From: Nepenthes gracilis
Taxonomy: Eukaryota > Streptophyta > Magnoliopsida > Caryophyllales > Nepenthaceae
Length of the DNA: 64,000 nucleotides
Assembly (NCBI GenBank): GCA_033239525.1
Contig: BSYO01000034.1
Span: forward strand, 248,001-312,000
Direction: 5' to 3'
Positions 29,201 to 43,400 of the stretch are shown one piece after another. The translations under genes were made by a program, and so were the position numbers. The notes under the pieces are model-generated. The model saw only the letters and a list, made by a program, of their open reading frames with translations. It made no database searches and was not told where the DNA came from. Each line of letters begins with the position of its first letter. Position 1 is the stretch's first letter.

Positions 29201-31389
29201 TCTCACAGGCCTTATTCAGAAAACAAATTAACAACATCAAGATAGATCATCTGTCATCAACAGATTTCAGCTCAGGTACTTTTTTTTGTTAATCAAGAAG
29301 CCAGCATGATCCTAAGGCCCCAAATTCAGGAAATGGCGTAGAAACAAAAAAAGAGAGCACATACCCTTTCTTCCCAAATTAGACCCTAATTCTCGAGGGG
29401 TAACCCAAGAAGCTTGATCCAAGAGTGTTCTATCAAATTTTTTATTAACAAAAAATGAAAATCATTCCTGTGTTGTTAGAGGGTAAAGCAGACAAGTGGT
29501 TCCATAGACTAATCATTCACCAAAGGATCACTTGACAGAAATTTGGATGGGGACCAAGGACCTGGAAGGAGCAGGCAGATTGCAGCAAGGCATCTAAAGT
29601 TGAATAGCTAAGGTTGAAATATGTCAAGCTACCAAGGGCAGATATCACGGAATGCCAAGCTCTGCGTGGCAGACCAAGCAAGAGCTGGACACACAATTCC
29701 ACCAGAGAGCAGTACAAACTCAAGGCTGAACTAAGCAGCAACGACCCCCCCGAGTTCGTAGACCTTCAAAGTGCTGAATTACAGGGCTCAAACTACCCAG
29801 CTCTGCAACCCAGATGCAAATTCTTCAGGTGCTAAACTGAGTGATTGATCCTAAAGAGGGCAATCAGAAGAAATGAGCAATGACATGTCAACTCTTTTTC
29901 ATTAAGGATGCTGTTATAACCACATTAAGGGGAAATGATGCAATTAGGATGGGGAATTATTAATGTTTTTGGGTGGCTATATAAGCAGGCCTAAAACCCA
30001 ATTTTGCAGTCAAGATGGACTCTTTGGGTTATTTTCCCTCAACTAATCTAGAATTCATTCTGGGTGTTCTTACGTTGATTTAGAGTCAATTTTGTCGTTC
30101 TAATTTAACTGTTTGTTCACATCTTCCCATTTAAACTATTATCATCTCTCTTCCTACTGCTAAGTTGTCATACTATGAGATTCCTGCTGCAATAGTTGTT
30201 GTGGTATTGTCGTTTGTGAGAGAGAAATGAATCATATCAAGCTTGATAAGGGATTTTGGGAATCGGTCCTTATCAAATGGTGCTCTCATTTAGAGTTTTG
30301 AGGAAGAGGGTGACCATCGGAAATATTAGGTTTTCTACTATTTTCTAGCTATGGACGTTGTGGTGGCTAGTACTGCACCAAATTCTTCTAGGAGTATTCC
30401 AAACACCAAGCACACCAGGTTTGAGACGTTGGAGGAAAGACAAGCTAGCCTTACCCAGATGATGGAGCAAATGGCGGCATGAGTTCGCAACTAGTTGTGA
30501 CACCAAACCACCCGATGCAGAAATTTAGGAGCGAAAACAATGCCTCATAAGAAAGGTTGGACTGGAGGATGAATAGAGGTAGAAGAACTCATATAAAAGG
30601 CCATAGAACAGAAGAATCATTACCTAGGGATCACCAAGGGTGGAACCAGTGGTACTGCAAATAGAGGAGGAAATTGAAGACCAAGGGTGGAGATAGAGGC
30701 CACAATCAGGAGGAATGGTCAGGTAGAATTAGGTGCTAGAGCCACTGAGAGATGGAACCTTGTGCAAGAACCATATCGACTGATACGGTGACCACGAAAG
30801 CTAGGGAGGTACGACTATTGAGGGGACGATTAAAAAGGGATTGGAGACCTATTGATCAAAGGTCATTCAATGGTGAAAGGTGTGGATATAGGACTGGAAG
30901 TTGATACTGAGGACCTAAAACCCAAGGTTGACTTTCCTCCTTTTAAAGGGAACACCCACACAGATGGCTAGATAAGGTGGACCACAATTTTCATAAGTAC
31001 AAGGTGGCACGAGAAGATCGAGTTGCTACTGCAAGTTTCTATCAAGTTGGAATGAAATATCGGTAGATATCTTTTATATCAACAAACATATAAAGGTATC
31101 AAGCCCATCCGATACCATGACAAAATTGCAATATGTGGCTAACATATCGAGCAATGTATCCCCATCACACAATGATTCGCAAAAATATTTTTTCTTCTAA
31201 AATATATGATATTGATAGGTATTATTCAATATCATTTATATTGATATGGTTGCAAATGTGCTGATATTTTCATCTATCAAGACAATAAGTCAAGCAACTA
31301 GTATAGGTGGATTAAGGTCCAATATGATAAAGGAGAGGGGCTAGGTGGGCAGCATTGTACATATCTATCCATTTGTGTGTATGTATTTG

Positions 31390-31462
<73 letters not shown>

Positions 31463-34400
31463 CATATATGTATGTATATGTATATGTATATGTATGCAAG
31501 CATTTATGTATGTATATGTTTATGTATGTGTTTGTATATATGTATGTATATACAAATATATGTTTATGTGTGTGTGCAATTTGGTTTTGTTTAGTTTAAT
31601 AAGTTCTTCAACCACAACCAAATTAAAAATGTTGTTTAGATAAAAAAATCATACCCAAACCACAACCAAATTGCGCTAGGTTGAACTGTTGTTAGCAGTT
31701 TGGTTTGACTTGGTTTGGGAAGTTTGAAAATTTTTATTCAGCAATGATTAGAGAGAGGGAAGGTTAATAGGAATGTTTGTCAGAGGGCTTAAGGCATTTC
31801 TAACCAAGGAGCTTAAACTAAAGCAGCCACATATGGTGCAGGAAGATATTAGGATGGCTAGGATCCTATGGGACGGCTACCATGTTTCGAAGAGGCAAAT
31901 GAAGTAAAGTACTTATTCTAAAGTGTCACAAGCAAAGGCTCCTTAGTAAGCGAGAGGTTGAGGAACAAATTAAGGAGAAACACATGGAAGTAAAGAAGAA
32001 GTCGAGAAAGTAAGCATAAGAGAGTAATAAAAACTATTTATGCTTCAAATGTGGCAAGAAGTAAGCCAACGATCACATACATAGGCCATCAACTCACCAT
32101 TTGGCATTTAATATTAATAAAAAAGATGATTTTTCGTTTTTTAAAAAAATGAACAAAGATGCGAGATGCAAATAAAGCAAGGTATTCATGTTAGCCAAAC
32201 TCAGTGATGAGGAGGCCGAGGATGGTGACATAATCAAAGGGCCCAGTGAGGAAGATGCCATGACCTGTGAAATTAATGATGATGAGGAAGACACAAAATT
32301 ATCCAACCCTTAATGCCATGTTGGGAGGTCCTATGCCTTCAACTATAAGGCTCATGGATTACGTAATGAAGAATGAGGTAACTCTATTAGTTGGTTCTAG
32401 TTCATCTAATAACTTTAACAATTCCAATAGTGCAAACAATTCAGTCACAAGAGGTGGCCATGGAATCATTTGAGGTAGAATTCACAAATGGGGAGAAATT
32501 GAGGTGTGAAGAGCCTGTAAAAATTTGGATGAATGTAAAATGTGTTCAAATTGTGACCAACCTATATGTTCTTCCCTTAGTCAGTCTAGACATGGTACTC
32601 ACAATGATTGATGAAGAAGCCTTCGGAACGTGATGAACTTTGAAAACGTAAGGATGGAGTTCAAGTTTGGATGGGTAAGAAGAGGATCGTAAAAATGGAT
32701 ATCTCTATTGCTCTCAATTTACACAAGAAATACAAGTGAAAGGGATTTGTGATTAAAAACAGGGATCAGAATTGAAGTCTGCAATATGCAGCTTTGCCTA
32801 TTCATTCAGAATGTAATTACTTCTGTTTACAGTGATATTTATAGAGCACTTGTATGGAGCCAAGATTATTATCAAGAAATACAAGGAGGATAACTAACAG
32901 TGGCTCAATTGATATACTGATAGCTGTCGCTGAGGCTATAACTGACATGCATTTGCTGATGCATGCCTTACTGTCCTGCTGCTACTGGTTGCCGAGATGA
33001 ATAGCTCATATTCTATTGCATCCTTCTGGCTTACTTATATAGAAGTAATTTCATGATGTCATCCTGGATTATTGATAAATCTCTAGCTTCATGAAGATCA
33101 TAGGCCCCAGTTAAATTATCCTCATCCTCAAGGACAAATTCAAGAATTTTGCATTAATGGTAGCAATATCTTTCCATCTTGCATCTTTTGTAGGAAACTG
33201 TATCCATTCAATCAGCATTTGTTTGATACTATCTCCATTCCTTCTCAGAATCCTAGTTTGCAAGATAGATTATGGCCCGGTATGAATTTCATCAAATGAA
33301 CCCAAAAGAGGCAGTGGCAGTGCTGATTGAGCTGAGAAATTTTCTCCTATCTTCTTCATATGCAAGGAAAAATGAAGAGGATGAATTTGAGATTCTTCAG
33401 GTACCTGGAGCTCATAAGCTGTTGGACCCTTTTCTGTAAGATAGGAAAAAGGCCCATAATAATTGGAGGCCAATTTGAGGTTCGTTCTTAGGGCTAATGA
33501 TTTATGCCTGAAGGGCTGCAGCTTTAAGTAGACTAGATCACAACCCCAAAACAGTTGCTACTTGAGAAACTTACTTATTTCTCTTCTTTCTTCTATCTGG
33601 GACCGTAACAATTGAACTATTCCACCGTTACTCTATACTTATTCTATAGTTATTCAATAACTATTCGATGTCTCTTTAAAAGGGGGCTGCCACCCCCAAG
33701 GTAGGTTAAACTGGTCTCCACGAGAGGAAGAAAGATCGAAGCAAAGTCATTAATTCAACCATTCGCATGGTCTCCTCTAAGACTATTGTTTCTAGAAAAG
33801 CTACTGGTGTCTCGAAATTATTAAATTGCAGCTGTAGGGGTACATACCCATTGAAAGTTTGGAATGGAGTCATGTTATGCACGTTGAGATGAATGGTGTT
33901 ATACCACCATTCTACCAATGTCAACCACTTCATCCATTAAGAAGGCTTTTGCAATGTCATGCACACCTCATCTAAGTTTCCAAGCATTGGTCGAGCCTAT
34001 CTGGAAATTTGAGGATGGTAAGCCAAGCTCATGTGTAATTGAGTAACCATTCCTTTAAGGACACCTTGCCAAAACAGCCCTGCAACTATCTTGTCTCTGT
34101 CCGACACTATGCAATCAAAAATGACATGGAGTTTGGCCATATTGTCTAAAATCACTTCAGCGACTTGGCCAGCTGTGAATGGGTGAGAAAGCAAAAAAGT
34201 GAGCTAAATTGGTTAATTTATCAACCACTACAAGGATGATGTCTTTTCCTTGAGATTTTGGTAGGCCTTCAAAAAAATCCATAGCGATATAACTCCATGA
34301 AAGATGAGGATGGGATAAGGAGTCTAATCTCTGCAATAACCCTGAATAATGTAATCTTTCACTTTTATTCCTTTGAAATTATTGCAAGTGAGAACAAATC

Positions 34401-37400
34401 CTCCACTCACTTATACATTCCGGACCAGTAGGAATGTTGATGCAGTCCTTTGTATGTTCCAAGAAATTCTAATTAGCCTCGAAGAAATAAATCATGCACA
34501 GTTCTTATCAATTTTCTTCTTCAGCCAGTCATTGCCCCAATTATATACGCTCCGTGTCGAACAGTCCTTTTCTTTAGGGGAAAAAAGGGCTTCAAATCTG
34601 GATTAGTCGACAGAAGTTGTACTAATTCAGAAACATTTGCTTGTAGTTAACTTTGAATTTCTGAAATGTTGTTGCTTTCTCATTCCACCTGAAACTGTCT
34701 TCCTTAAGTAATTCAATTAATGGTGAGTGGAGCCACATTAGCAATGAACTTCCTATAGAATACAGTCAGCCCAAAAAAACTATTACATCATGGCTTTACC
34801 CTTAGAAGGATTGGTAGCTATACCTCTCGAGTGATCAAGTGTCCCAAGTACATCAGCTGAATCTATACAAAGGTTTGGACTTCTTTGCACAAAATGTGTG
34901 TTTTTTAAAGGAGGAACACAAGCCTTAGATGTTGGATGTGAAATTTCCATTAAAGTGATATATGAGGGTCACAAAAGACTACAAGTAACAGATTTTCATA
35001 GATGAGGGCTGAAAACATGGTTCATTAAGGCTTGAAGTGTAGCTGGTGCATTGGTTAATCCGAACAGCATTATCTTTGATTTATAATGCCCATGGTGGGT
35101 TCTAAATGATGTCTTATATGTCTCATCATTGTTCATGTAAATATGATGGTAGACTGACCTCAAATCAAGTTTAGAAAAGAATGAAGCTCCATTTAGTTCA
35201 TCCAAAAGATCATCTAGAATGATTATACAAATTTTATCTTTGACAGTCATGGCATTAAATTGTCCATAGTCTATGAAAAACCTCCACGTGCCATCTTTTT
35301 TTTTCTTGAAAAGAAGGGCAGATAAAGATAATGGATTTTGGCTGGATTGGATAATTGAAGAATGAAGCGTTTCAGAAACCAGCTTATCTCATTCTTTTGG
35401 TAGTGTTTGTATCTGTAAGGCCTAAGGATGATAGATTGAAGTCGAGTTTAAGGTTTATCTTGCGATCATGTTTTCTTTTGTGTGGAAGTTGCATTAGTTC
35501 TCAAAATTTTCATCAAATTCACACAACTCTTGCAATGAAGGTTGAGTTTTACCTTTTCTTCTGTTTTAATGAAACTAATTTGGCCATCTAGCTCCACTCT
35601 TTTCTTAGAAATTTGCTGAGTATCTTACTTGAAATCTTATTGGTTGATGCTTGCTCAAGAGTGCCAATCAACTCGATCTTTTGTCCTTATTTCAGGGAGC
35701 TTAGCTTTGATTGTTTAAAATCAAAAACAACGGGTTGTAGGATTTCATCCAGTCCACTCCCAACATAATATCACAGGATCCTAATTCTAAGATCTTTAAA
35801 ACAGCTTGGAAGGAGTAACCTTGCATCTGCCATGGGATATTGCAGCACCTGACCTTGCTAATAATTTTACTGCCATTAGCCATTGAGACAAAGGGTTTGT
35901 TTTCATGAATCCACATTTCAGCACCTTCACAGTCTTGGCATCGATGAAGCAGTGCATGCATACTATCATAGGATGGTGACAGCTTTTCTTTTTGTTATCC
36001 CATTTATTCTTAATTGTATTCTTACGAGATGTACCTGAAAAAGATAGGAAACAGATTTCATCTACTTCTTTTGCTTCCACTTCTTCTTCCAATTCCACTT
36101 CTTGACTTCTTCACTTTCAGCAGTCCAGGTATTCAAGAATTTCTCCTTGCAGCTGCGACCAGGAATGAACTTCTTACTAAACTTGAAGCATAAACCAAGA
36201 GCTCTCTATGGAGCAGCTAAAGGAAGACTAATTGAGGAACATAAGGAAGTTAATGAGGGCACGGACCTTTACTATTTCTCTTCTTCGATTTTTGGGATTC
36301 AATTAATAGAAAAGATTCCAAAGGGATTGAACGTATCTTGGTACCATCGTCATCTTAAAGAAAGATTTCATTCTTCCTTATCCAACTTTTGTATATCTCT
36401 TCTTTTCAAGTAGTATCGAAAGGGCATGGGCCCGATCCCAACAGTGTTGATGAGGTGTCAATGTGAGTACCAACTTGATTTTGTGCTTTGATTGAAAAGA
36501 TAAGGTGTCATGTTTGAAAGATGATCTGGATGTTCTGGCTAGGGCCCCCAATGGGTGTTCTAAGAGTTCTAACTCAAAGCAGTGATTTGAGGATCTAGGT
36601 TTGTAAATCTTTACTAGTGCTCTAATTTCTTCCTTAAGACCACTAAGAAATCTAGAAACAAAATAGTTCTTAGGGAGGCTCAAATTCTGGCTTCTCATCC
36701 ATTCTTTGCATGAATAAAAATATCGGTATCGATATTGGTCATGACTATATCAATATTAGATATATCAAATGATACAAATTGAGAATGAATATATCTGAAG
36801 AAAATTTTTTTCCATAATCTAAGCGGACATGGCCATATTGACCGATATATCAATCAAATACCAGGTATATCTACCAATACTTACAACATTGGGGGAACTA
36901 ATACCGATATATATCGATCAATATTTACATCTATTAACAACAAAAACCCTTGAGCTCATTAAATTGAAGTTGGTACTCCTCTGCATCTCCATTCTGGTGC
37001 AACTTACTGAATTCTTCAATTACATCAGCAAAGCTTTGCTCTCCAAATATGATGCACACATCTTCCCAGAAGGTTTCCCAATCTAGCCATTGATCATGGT
37101 TCAAATAGCCTTGGAACCATATGTCAGCCTTCCTTCCAAGAACATGCACAAATTTGCTCCTCTAGTACTCTATAGATCTGGAAATACTTGTTTCATTTTT
37201 TCACATCCTCTACTAAGCTCATCTTCATTTTCTTAAAGCTAGAATATTTCCTGTTGCATGGTTTTTTGGACAGAACTGATCTGTTCTTCCGTGTTTCTCC
37301 TCAGTGGCATGCAGTTGTGGTGGTCTGTGTTTAGGTTGTTGGTCAGTGTCTCTAAAGCCAATTGTAACAATGGGAAGCCTCTATTGCTCTAATTTTCAGA

Positions 37401-40400
37401 CGCAATACAAGAGTAAAGGTATCTGATTAGGAAAAAATTCAGGAACCAAATTCAGTAATATGCAGTTTTGTCTATTCATTCAACATGACATTCCTTCTGT
37501 TTACAGCCCTATTTATACAACAACTGAATAGAGCTGAGATTGTTATCGAGATATACAACAAGGATAACTAACTAACAGAACACATTAGAGCATTCAGTTA
37601 CTGACTCAACTGATTTACTGATATGATGTTGCCATTTTCCTCAACCAATTATCACAACTTGTTAATTTGTTATACCTACAAGCAACCAAAGACAACCAAA
37701 GGCTCATTTCTATTTCTGCTGCATTATTTGTTGGCTTGATTTGCTGGTTCTGATGCATCATCTTTGCCTTGCTGTCTGGTTAGCACACTATGTGACAATA
37801 ATCCCCCCCCCCCGGGTTCATCCTTAACCTCAAGGATGGACTCAGGGATCTGGTTGGAGATGACTACGGCAACCTGCCATGTGTAGTGCTGTAGCTTTGC
37901 AAAGTGGCAGTAAGTGCAGTCCATCTTTTTCAAGTAAGGTCATTGTTGTTGAAATGTAAATCCCTTGATTGTGTTGCATTTCACTAACTACTTATATATC
38001 AGCCATTGAGGATAGCATAATGTTGTTGCAGTGTTTAAGCTGTCTGCAAATTCTGCTCTTTATCTAATTTGAGACTAAAAAAATGATAAAAGAGTAAAAT
38101 GGAAAAAGCATGTAGGACAGGTTTGAATACTTGGGCTGATGATTGTTTGTATGCTGCTGCAGAATCTAATGCACTACAGGACTCAGACTCAAATTCCGAA
38201 GTGGAATTGCGTAATTAAACTTCTGCAGGTTTCCAACTAAAGCAACAAGTGCAGACAAATCAGTTCTGAACATTATAAAATGTGTTGGTGCAGAAACTCA
38301 GTTGCTAGGCTGTATCTTCTGTTGTTTTGAAAACCGAAAAATCAGGATATTGGTCCATTTGGAGTCATTGTCGTGCCTGCAGGAAGTGAGTAGGAAGTGG
38401 GGTGGAAGAATTCTGAAATCTGTGACTGTATTCAGCTTTGTCTGTGCAGTTGAGCATAAATGCATCCATCTTAACCTTCAATGCAGTCATTGTTTTTGCA
38501 TTGAGTGTTGAAATGTTCTGTTCTTGTCCCATGGTAGAATCTTTCAAAACATTATGACGACCCAAGCAATTAAGAATGAAAAGCCTGATCTACTTCAAAT
38601 CCAACTAGTGTCTATGGAATAATGAAATATTTGAATCATTTAATGCTTTTGCAGAAATTGAGTCCACAACCAAAAGCAGGACAGACTTGTGAGATACTCT
38701 TAACAAAATTGTCAAGAATTTGGAAGAAACTCAGAATATCAGTTCCACAAAACAAAAACCAAGAATTTCAGTCCAGAAACAAATTTCACAATAAAAATAA
38801 TAGAATGCTGAAGCAATACATAAGTGCAGAAGTAGAGCTGTAGCAGGAAGCTGAAAAAGAATTCAAGAATCAGTTTGTAATCAAAATTTCAGTGAAATGC
38901 AGAATCTAGAGCAGGGTTTGTATGCTGGTTCACTTCAGAAAGATTGCGGAATCAATAACAAAGAGGCTGAATCAAATCATGTGAAGAACCCAAAGCCAAT
39001 TTGCAGAGTTCTGGAATTGATGCTTCTGCTCAGACAGTTCATGATATGTAGAGATTTACTGTATGTTTTATTGGGTATGCCTTAAATACCATTTTTGAGC
39101 ACCCCCCTCAACACTAAGAGATTCATCAAGGAACATAAAGTTGAAACTTTAGTCAGTTCTCAAAAACAAAATAGTGAAAAAAATTTTATACGTAAATGTC
39201 AAACAAGTCCTCAATTAATCCGTTTTGATTTGTCAGATAGATGTGTGATTACTGTCTCTTCAAAGGTTGGTTTTGATAGGCAACTTTGTGTTAAGTCAAT
39301 TTTGGCATTTTGAGAAAAATTGGGAAAAATTTGATAGAACAACAACAATTCCCAAGGAAGGAAATTTGCTCTAATACCAATTGCAATGTGGCAAGCTACT
39401 GTCACTAAAAGTATTTGTAATTGCTTGTATTTTAGAGAGGAAAGGTGATGAAGAAGATAAGAGAAGAAAGAGATGAGAATCAAATGAAGGGAAATGAGCT
39501 TCAAGAAGTAGACCAGAGGATATTCAACCAAGAGGAATCAAATCAATAATTTATTCCACAAACTCAAATGATACAGCTGTATGCTAACTACACTGCCTAC
39601 GTCTTATAACAGGTTCCTCAACCAATTGTCACTACTTGTTACATTTGTTAGACCTAGTTATTTATTGCAACAACCAAAGGCTCATTTCTTCTTCTGCTGC
39701 ATTGTTTGTTAGATTGATTTGCTGGTTCTGATGCAACATCTTTGCCTTGCTGTCTGGTCAGCCCACTTTGTGAAAACCTATGCCAGGGAGATCATAAATA
39801 TATTGTGACATATCAAAAAATCATAAATATATTAAAGGTCTTGCTAAATGCCTATAGCTAGATCAATAAAGGCCACAAAGTAATAAATGACTTAAGTAAA
39901 TATCACGTAAATAATATAATTTGTTCACCAAAATATTTTGTGTTATGAGAATAACAAAAATACATATTGTATACAAGTATATATACGGAATGGGGTTAGG
40001 CCATGCGGCACTGGAATATCCATTCCCAGCCCGGTCCAAAAATTTAATTTGAGCCTAAAATAATTTCCAAGCCCAGCCTCTCAAAAGGTGGACTAGTTTG
40101 ATCACCCATACTCCACAATTAAAACATCAACTCAACTCCACTAGTTTCATATATTAAAATAATATCACCCACAAAACTATGTTCATCCACAAACTAAAGC
40201 AAATATGCAAGGATGCAACTTTAATATATATTAAAATTCTTAATCTGATGCAACTTTAATATTCATTGAAACAAAAAATATGCACTTCCCTCCAACTTTT
40301 ATGCAAATCATCACCTCATTCTACATACCGTTCGGCAACATTGGAATCAAGATAGCAAGGCCAAAGGGAAGAGGAAAAGTCAACATGGGACAAGTGCAAT

Positions 40401-43400
40401 GAAATTACAAAACACCATAGCTTCAGAGTCCATGGTTGCATAAATGCTACGGATACTCCTTCCTTCCTTGCAGAAACTACTTTTATTAGGAGACAAAAAC
40501 TTCTTCAAAAGTCTACCATAGCAATGTTCTCAAAAAACCACTACACTAGAAAACTTTCAATTTAAAAATTGCAATAAAACCAAATATTTTTATATATTCC
40601 ACAGTACATTCTTTATAAATCCTCTAAATAAAAACACATTTTTCTAGTAACAAAATAAAAATATGTTTGTTATTTGTAAACATACCTCAATCATCTTCAG
40701 TCTATCTAATAGATGTAGCATCTCAAATAGGACTAAGAAGAGCTGCCTTTTAATTATTAACCAACCTTCTAAATGTGAGATCCCAAATCATGGCATCCTT
40801 CACCAAGATACCCAACATTAACAACATTTGCTTCCTAATTTATTGAAATCCAAAAGAAAGAGGGTGTGGCAGTTTGTCCATCTCCATACCATTTATCATG
40901 CAAAAGAAAATTTGTTTCCTCTTCCCAACTCCATCCATGTATACAAAGCCTCTAGGCCCTTTAGGGTAAGCTTCCATAAACCAATCCTATGGTAGCATGA
41001 ACCTACTTGGCTGTCCAACCAAAATCCTAAACACAAGATTTTGAAACTGCCACACCTCTTTCCTCCGACCTTCAAATTGGTGACTAAATACCATCCAACC
41101 CAACCAAGAAAATGAGCATCTGATAGCCCCTTTTTTTCCAAAATTAGCTTTATGCATGTCCCACAAACAACAATTGCATCTTTGACCATTTTCAAATACT
41201 TTCCACCATATAACATACATTTGACACCACACTCAGTCCCACTAGGTGCTTTGACTATTGGATGATGTTGTCGTTAATCCTGTGCAATGATGGAAATGTA
41301 TTCATAAATCCAAACCCTCCTAACGGGACTCATGGTTTTTGGTTGATGTCGTATGATATCATATACAGTCTGCCATAGTAGTATTTAACTATTAGAATCC
41401 CATTGACCAATCCTTAATTAATTCAATTAAATAATTCCTTTGGCACGGCACCTAATGCCTATTAGGGATTACTATAACCTCTAAAGATTTTTAGCATCCA
41501 ACAAGCTGAAATAAACAATCAACACAATATTTCCAATGTTAAATACAAGAGACAAATTTCCTATTTTATATGTTTTGACCAATGGGATTGTACCATTGGC
41601 AAGGCAAAAAGATTTTCTTCTCATTCGGTCACCAAAACTCTTCCTCACCAACCTATAGTGTGAATTGCTTGTCATTATTGCATAATAAGCTGAATCAACG
41701 GCCTCACATCTCGAGTTCAAGCTTACCTTTGAGCTAAAAAAATTTTGACATGTCAATCAACAAAATGCATGGCACCCCACCATTTGAAGGTCAACTCGAG
41801 TGGTTTATATTAATAATTTATACGATGTCCACTTTGAGGAAACCATACTTTCAAAAAGAAGTTTGACAAGTCAAACAAGTCATCTAAAAACATGGTAAAA
41901 CTATCAAACAGTTACAGTGAAAATAGTGGATCTATATTCTATATCGTCTTGAATCTAGTATCAATTTCCCTTCATCAAGTAACAACTTGATATTAGGTTC
42001 TATCGGTCAATCACCTAGTCAAGAGCATATTTACATTGAGAAATAAAAATAATGATATTAATTAGGCCGTGTCACTCATAGCACAGCACAGTCAGCCTAC
42101 CAAAAGCCATAAGCACAACCCATCATTAACAGTATTGGTCCATGCATACCATGGCCCAATAATTTTTTTATATATTAATAGTCGTGGGACCGTTGCATTG
42201 GACCGAGGAGAGCGCAACAGGAGGCAACGATCATCAGACCGTTGCCCCTATTTTTAAAAAAAAAAAAACATTAAATAAAAAAACTATAAATACCCCTCCC
42301 TCTTACAACACCATAGATCTCTCAACTCTCTATCTACTTTGTACTCTCTGATAGAATAATAAGTGATAGTGTAATACTTAATAATATATTTATATTATTT
42401 TAATCAATTTTATCTGTAATTTATATATTAATATTATCATTTTATAAATTAATGATTAATTATGAAAAAAACTTTTTCTAGTTTTGATAATGAAGGAATA
42501 TGAAAAATTATTCCTAAACTCTCATGCTAGCTACATCACATACAAATACTGATAATGGTTCTGAAATACCATAATCACAACCCATCAGAAATATCACTAC
42601 TACTACTAATTCTAGCCACCTCTAGAAAATATTCTAACAATGTAAGGCAACTTTTTAAAATTAAATTAGTTAACGATTAGGAATTGACCATTTGTAAAGA
42701 ATAAAAAAAAAAAGATTATACTTGTTAAAATTCTAAAAATACAGAACACAAAAAGAGAGACACATGGCAAAATATTAAACACAGCAATTATCCTCAACTC
42801 AAACTAAACAAATATTTTTAGGCAGTGTAGAGCGAGAAGCTTTTCAATACAATTAGAGACTAAATCAAGAGTGAATGACTGAATATAGAGTTAACTCAGA
42901 GAGCCATTTTCTCATAACGAAAGACTACAAATTTCAAAGGGCCATACAGAAGTGCTTGCAATCCAGATTTATAAATATATCCAGGCATACTGCTAAAGGT
43001 AAAGATATCCCTCTCTTTTTACAATTTAAAAAAGAATTAATTTCAGAATTAATATACATAACATCTAATATTTATTTAACAAGTGATGTATAATCATTAT
43101 GTAATAACTAATATATATTTATGTTATATTATATTTATTTATTGGATTTTTAAAAATTAGGAATTACAAAAAAGAATTATTAGTTTTAAAATTATTGAGT
43201 ACGCACACATGATTTCTAAAATTTTCAAAGCAACTAATGCTATTATAAATGATTTGAAATATTTAATTTGATTTTTTCTGTTACTTTTAACAATACTTCA
43301 AATAATAATTCTTCTATTTCTTTATTTAAATCAGAATTTTTTAATTTTAAATGATGAATTATTTTATACAAAATGTGCATGTTATATTACTAACCTTTGT

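Larger units (their letters stand above)
30350..32130 (+). pseudogene. Gypsy gag remnant
   Basis: Reads TKHTRFETLEERQASLTQMM (about 30406), then PKVDFPPFKGNTHTDG (about 30920) and FISTRWHEKIE. After the MITE copy gag resumes with YRWIKVQYDKGEGLG (about 31302). Later pieces are REVEEQIKEKHMEVKKKSRK and LCFKCGKK (about 32045), a truncated CCHC knuckle. Confidence 0.8.
29912..32690 (+). mobile_element. 5' half of a Ty3/Gypsy element (LTR, gag, protease) in intron 3
   Basis: 5' LTR, primer site, gag with a zinc-knuckle trace and protease region on the plus strand. The text stops at the end of the protease, exactly where the minus-strand three-LTR composite begins, so that insertion probably split it. 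A MITE-like copy (31047-31272) and a CT/TA microsatellite lie inside gag. Confidence 0.8.
32690..39775 (-). mobile_element. Composite Ty3/Gypsy with three LTRs (LTR-internal-LTR-internal-LTR)
   Basis: Three related LTRs on the minus strand (39382-39775, 37363-37797, 32690-33100) bracket two internal regions. The lower one (33101-37362) carries gag, protease, RT, integrase and C-terminus. The upper one (37798-39381) keeps only a pol C-terminus next to the middle LTR. Both upstream LTRs are followed by a tRNA-Met-like primer site. All frames are broken. Confidence 0.8.

Noticed and set aside
28888..29292. 134-codon plus-strand ORF
   Set aside because: Low-complexity Phe/Ser/Thr-rich translation overlapped by an opposite ORF, with no domain.
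31345..31643. Three overlapping ORFs rich in Ser-Leu, Tyr-Ile and Tyr-Met-Val
   Set aside because: Translations of the CT/TA/TATG simple repeats in three frames.
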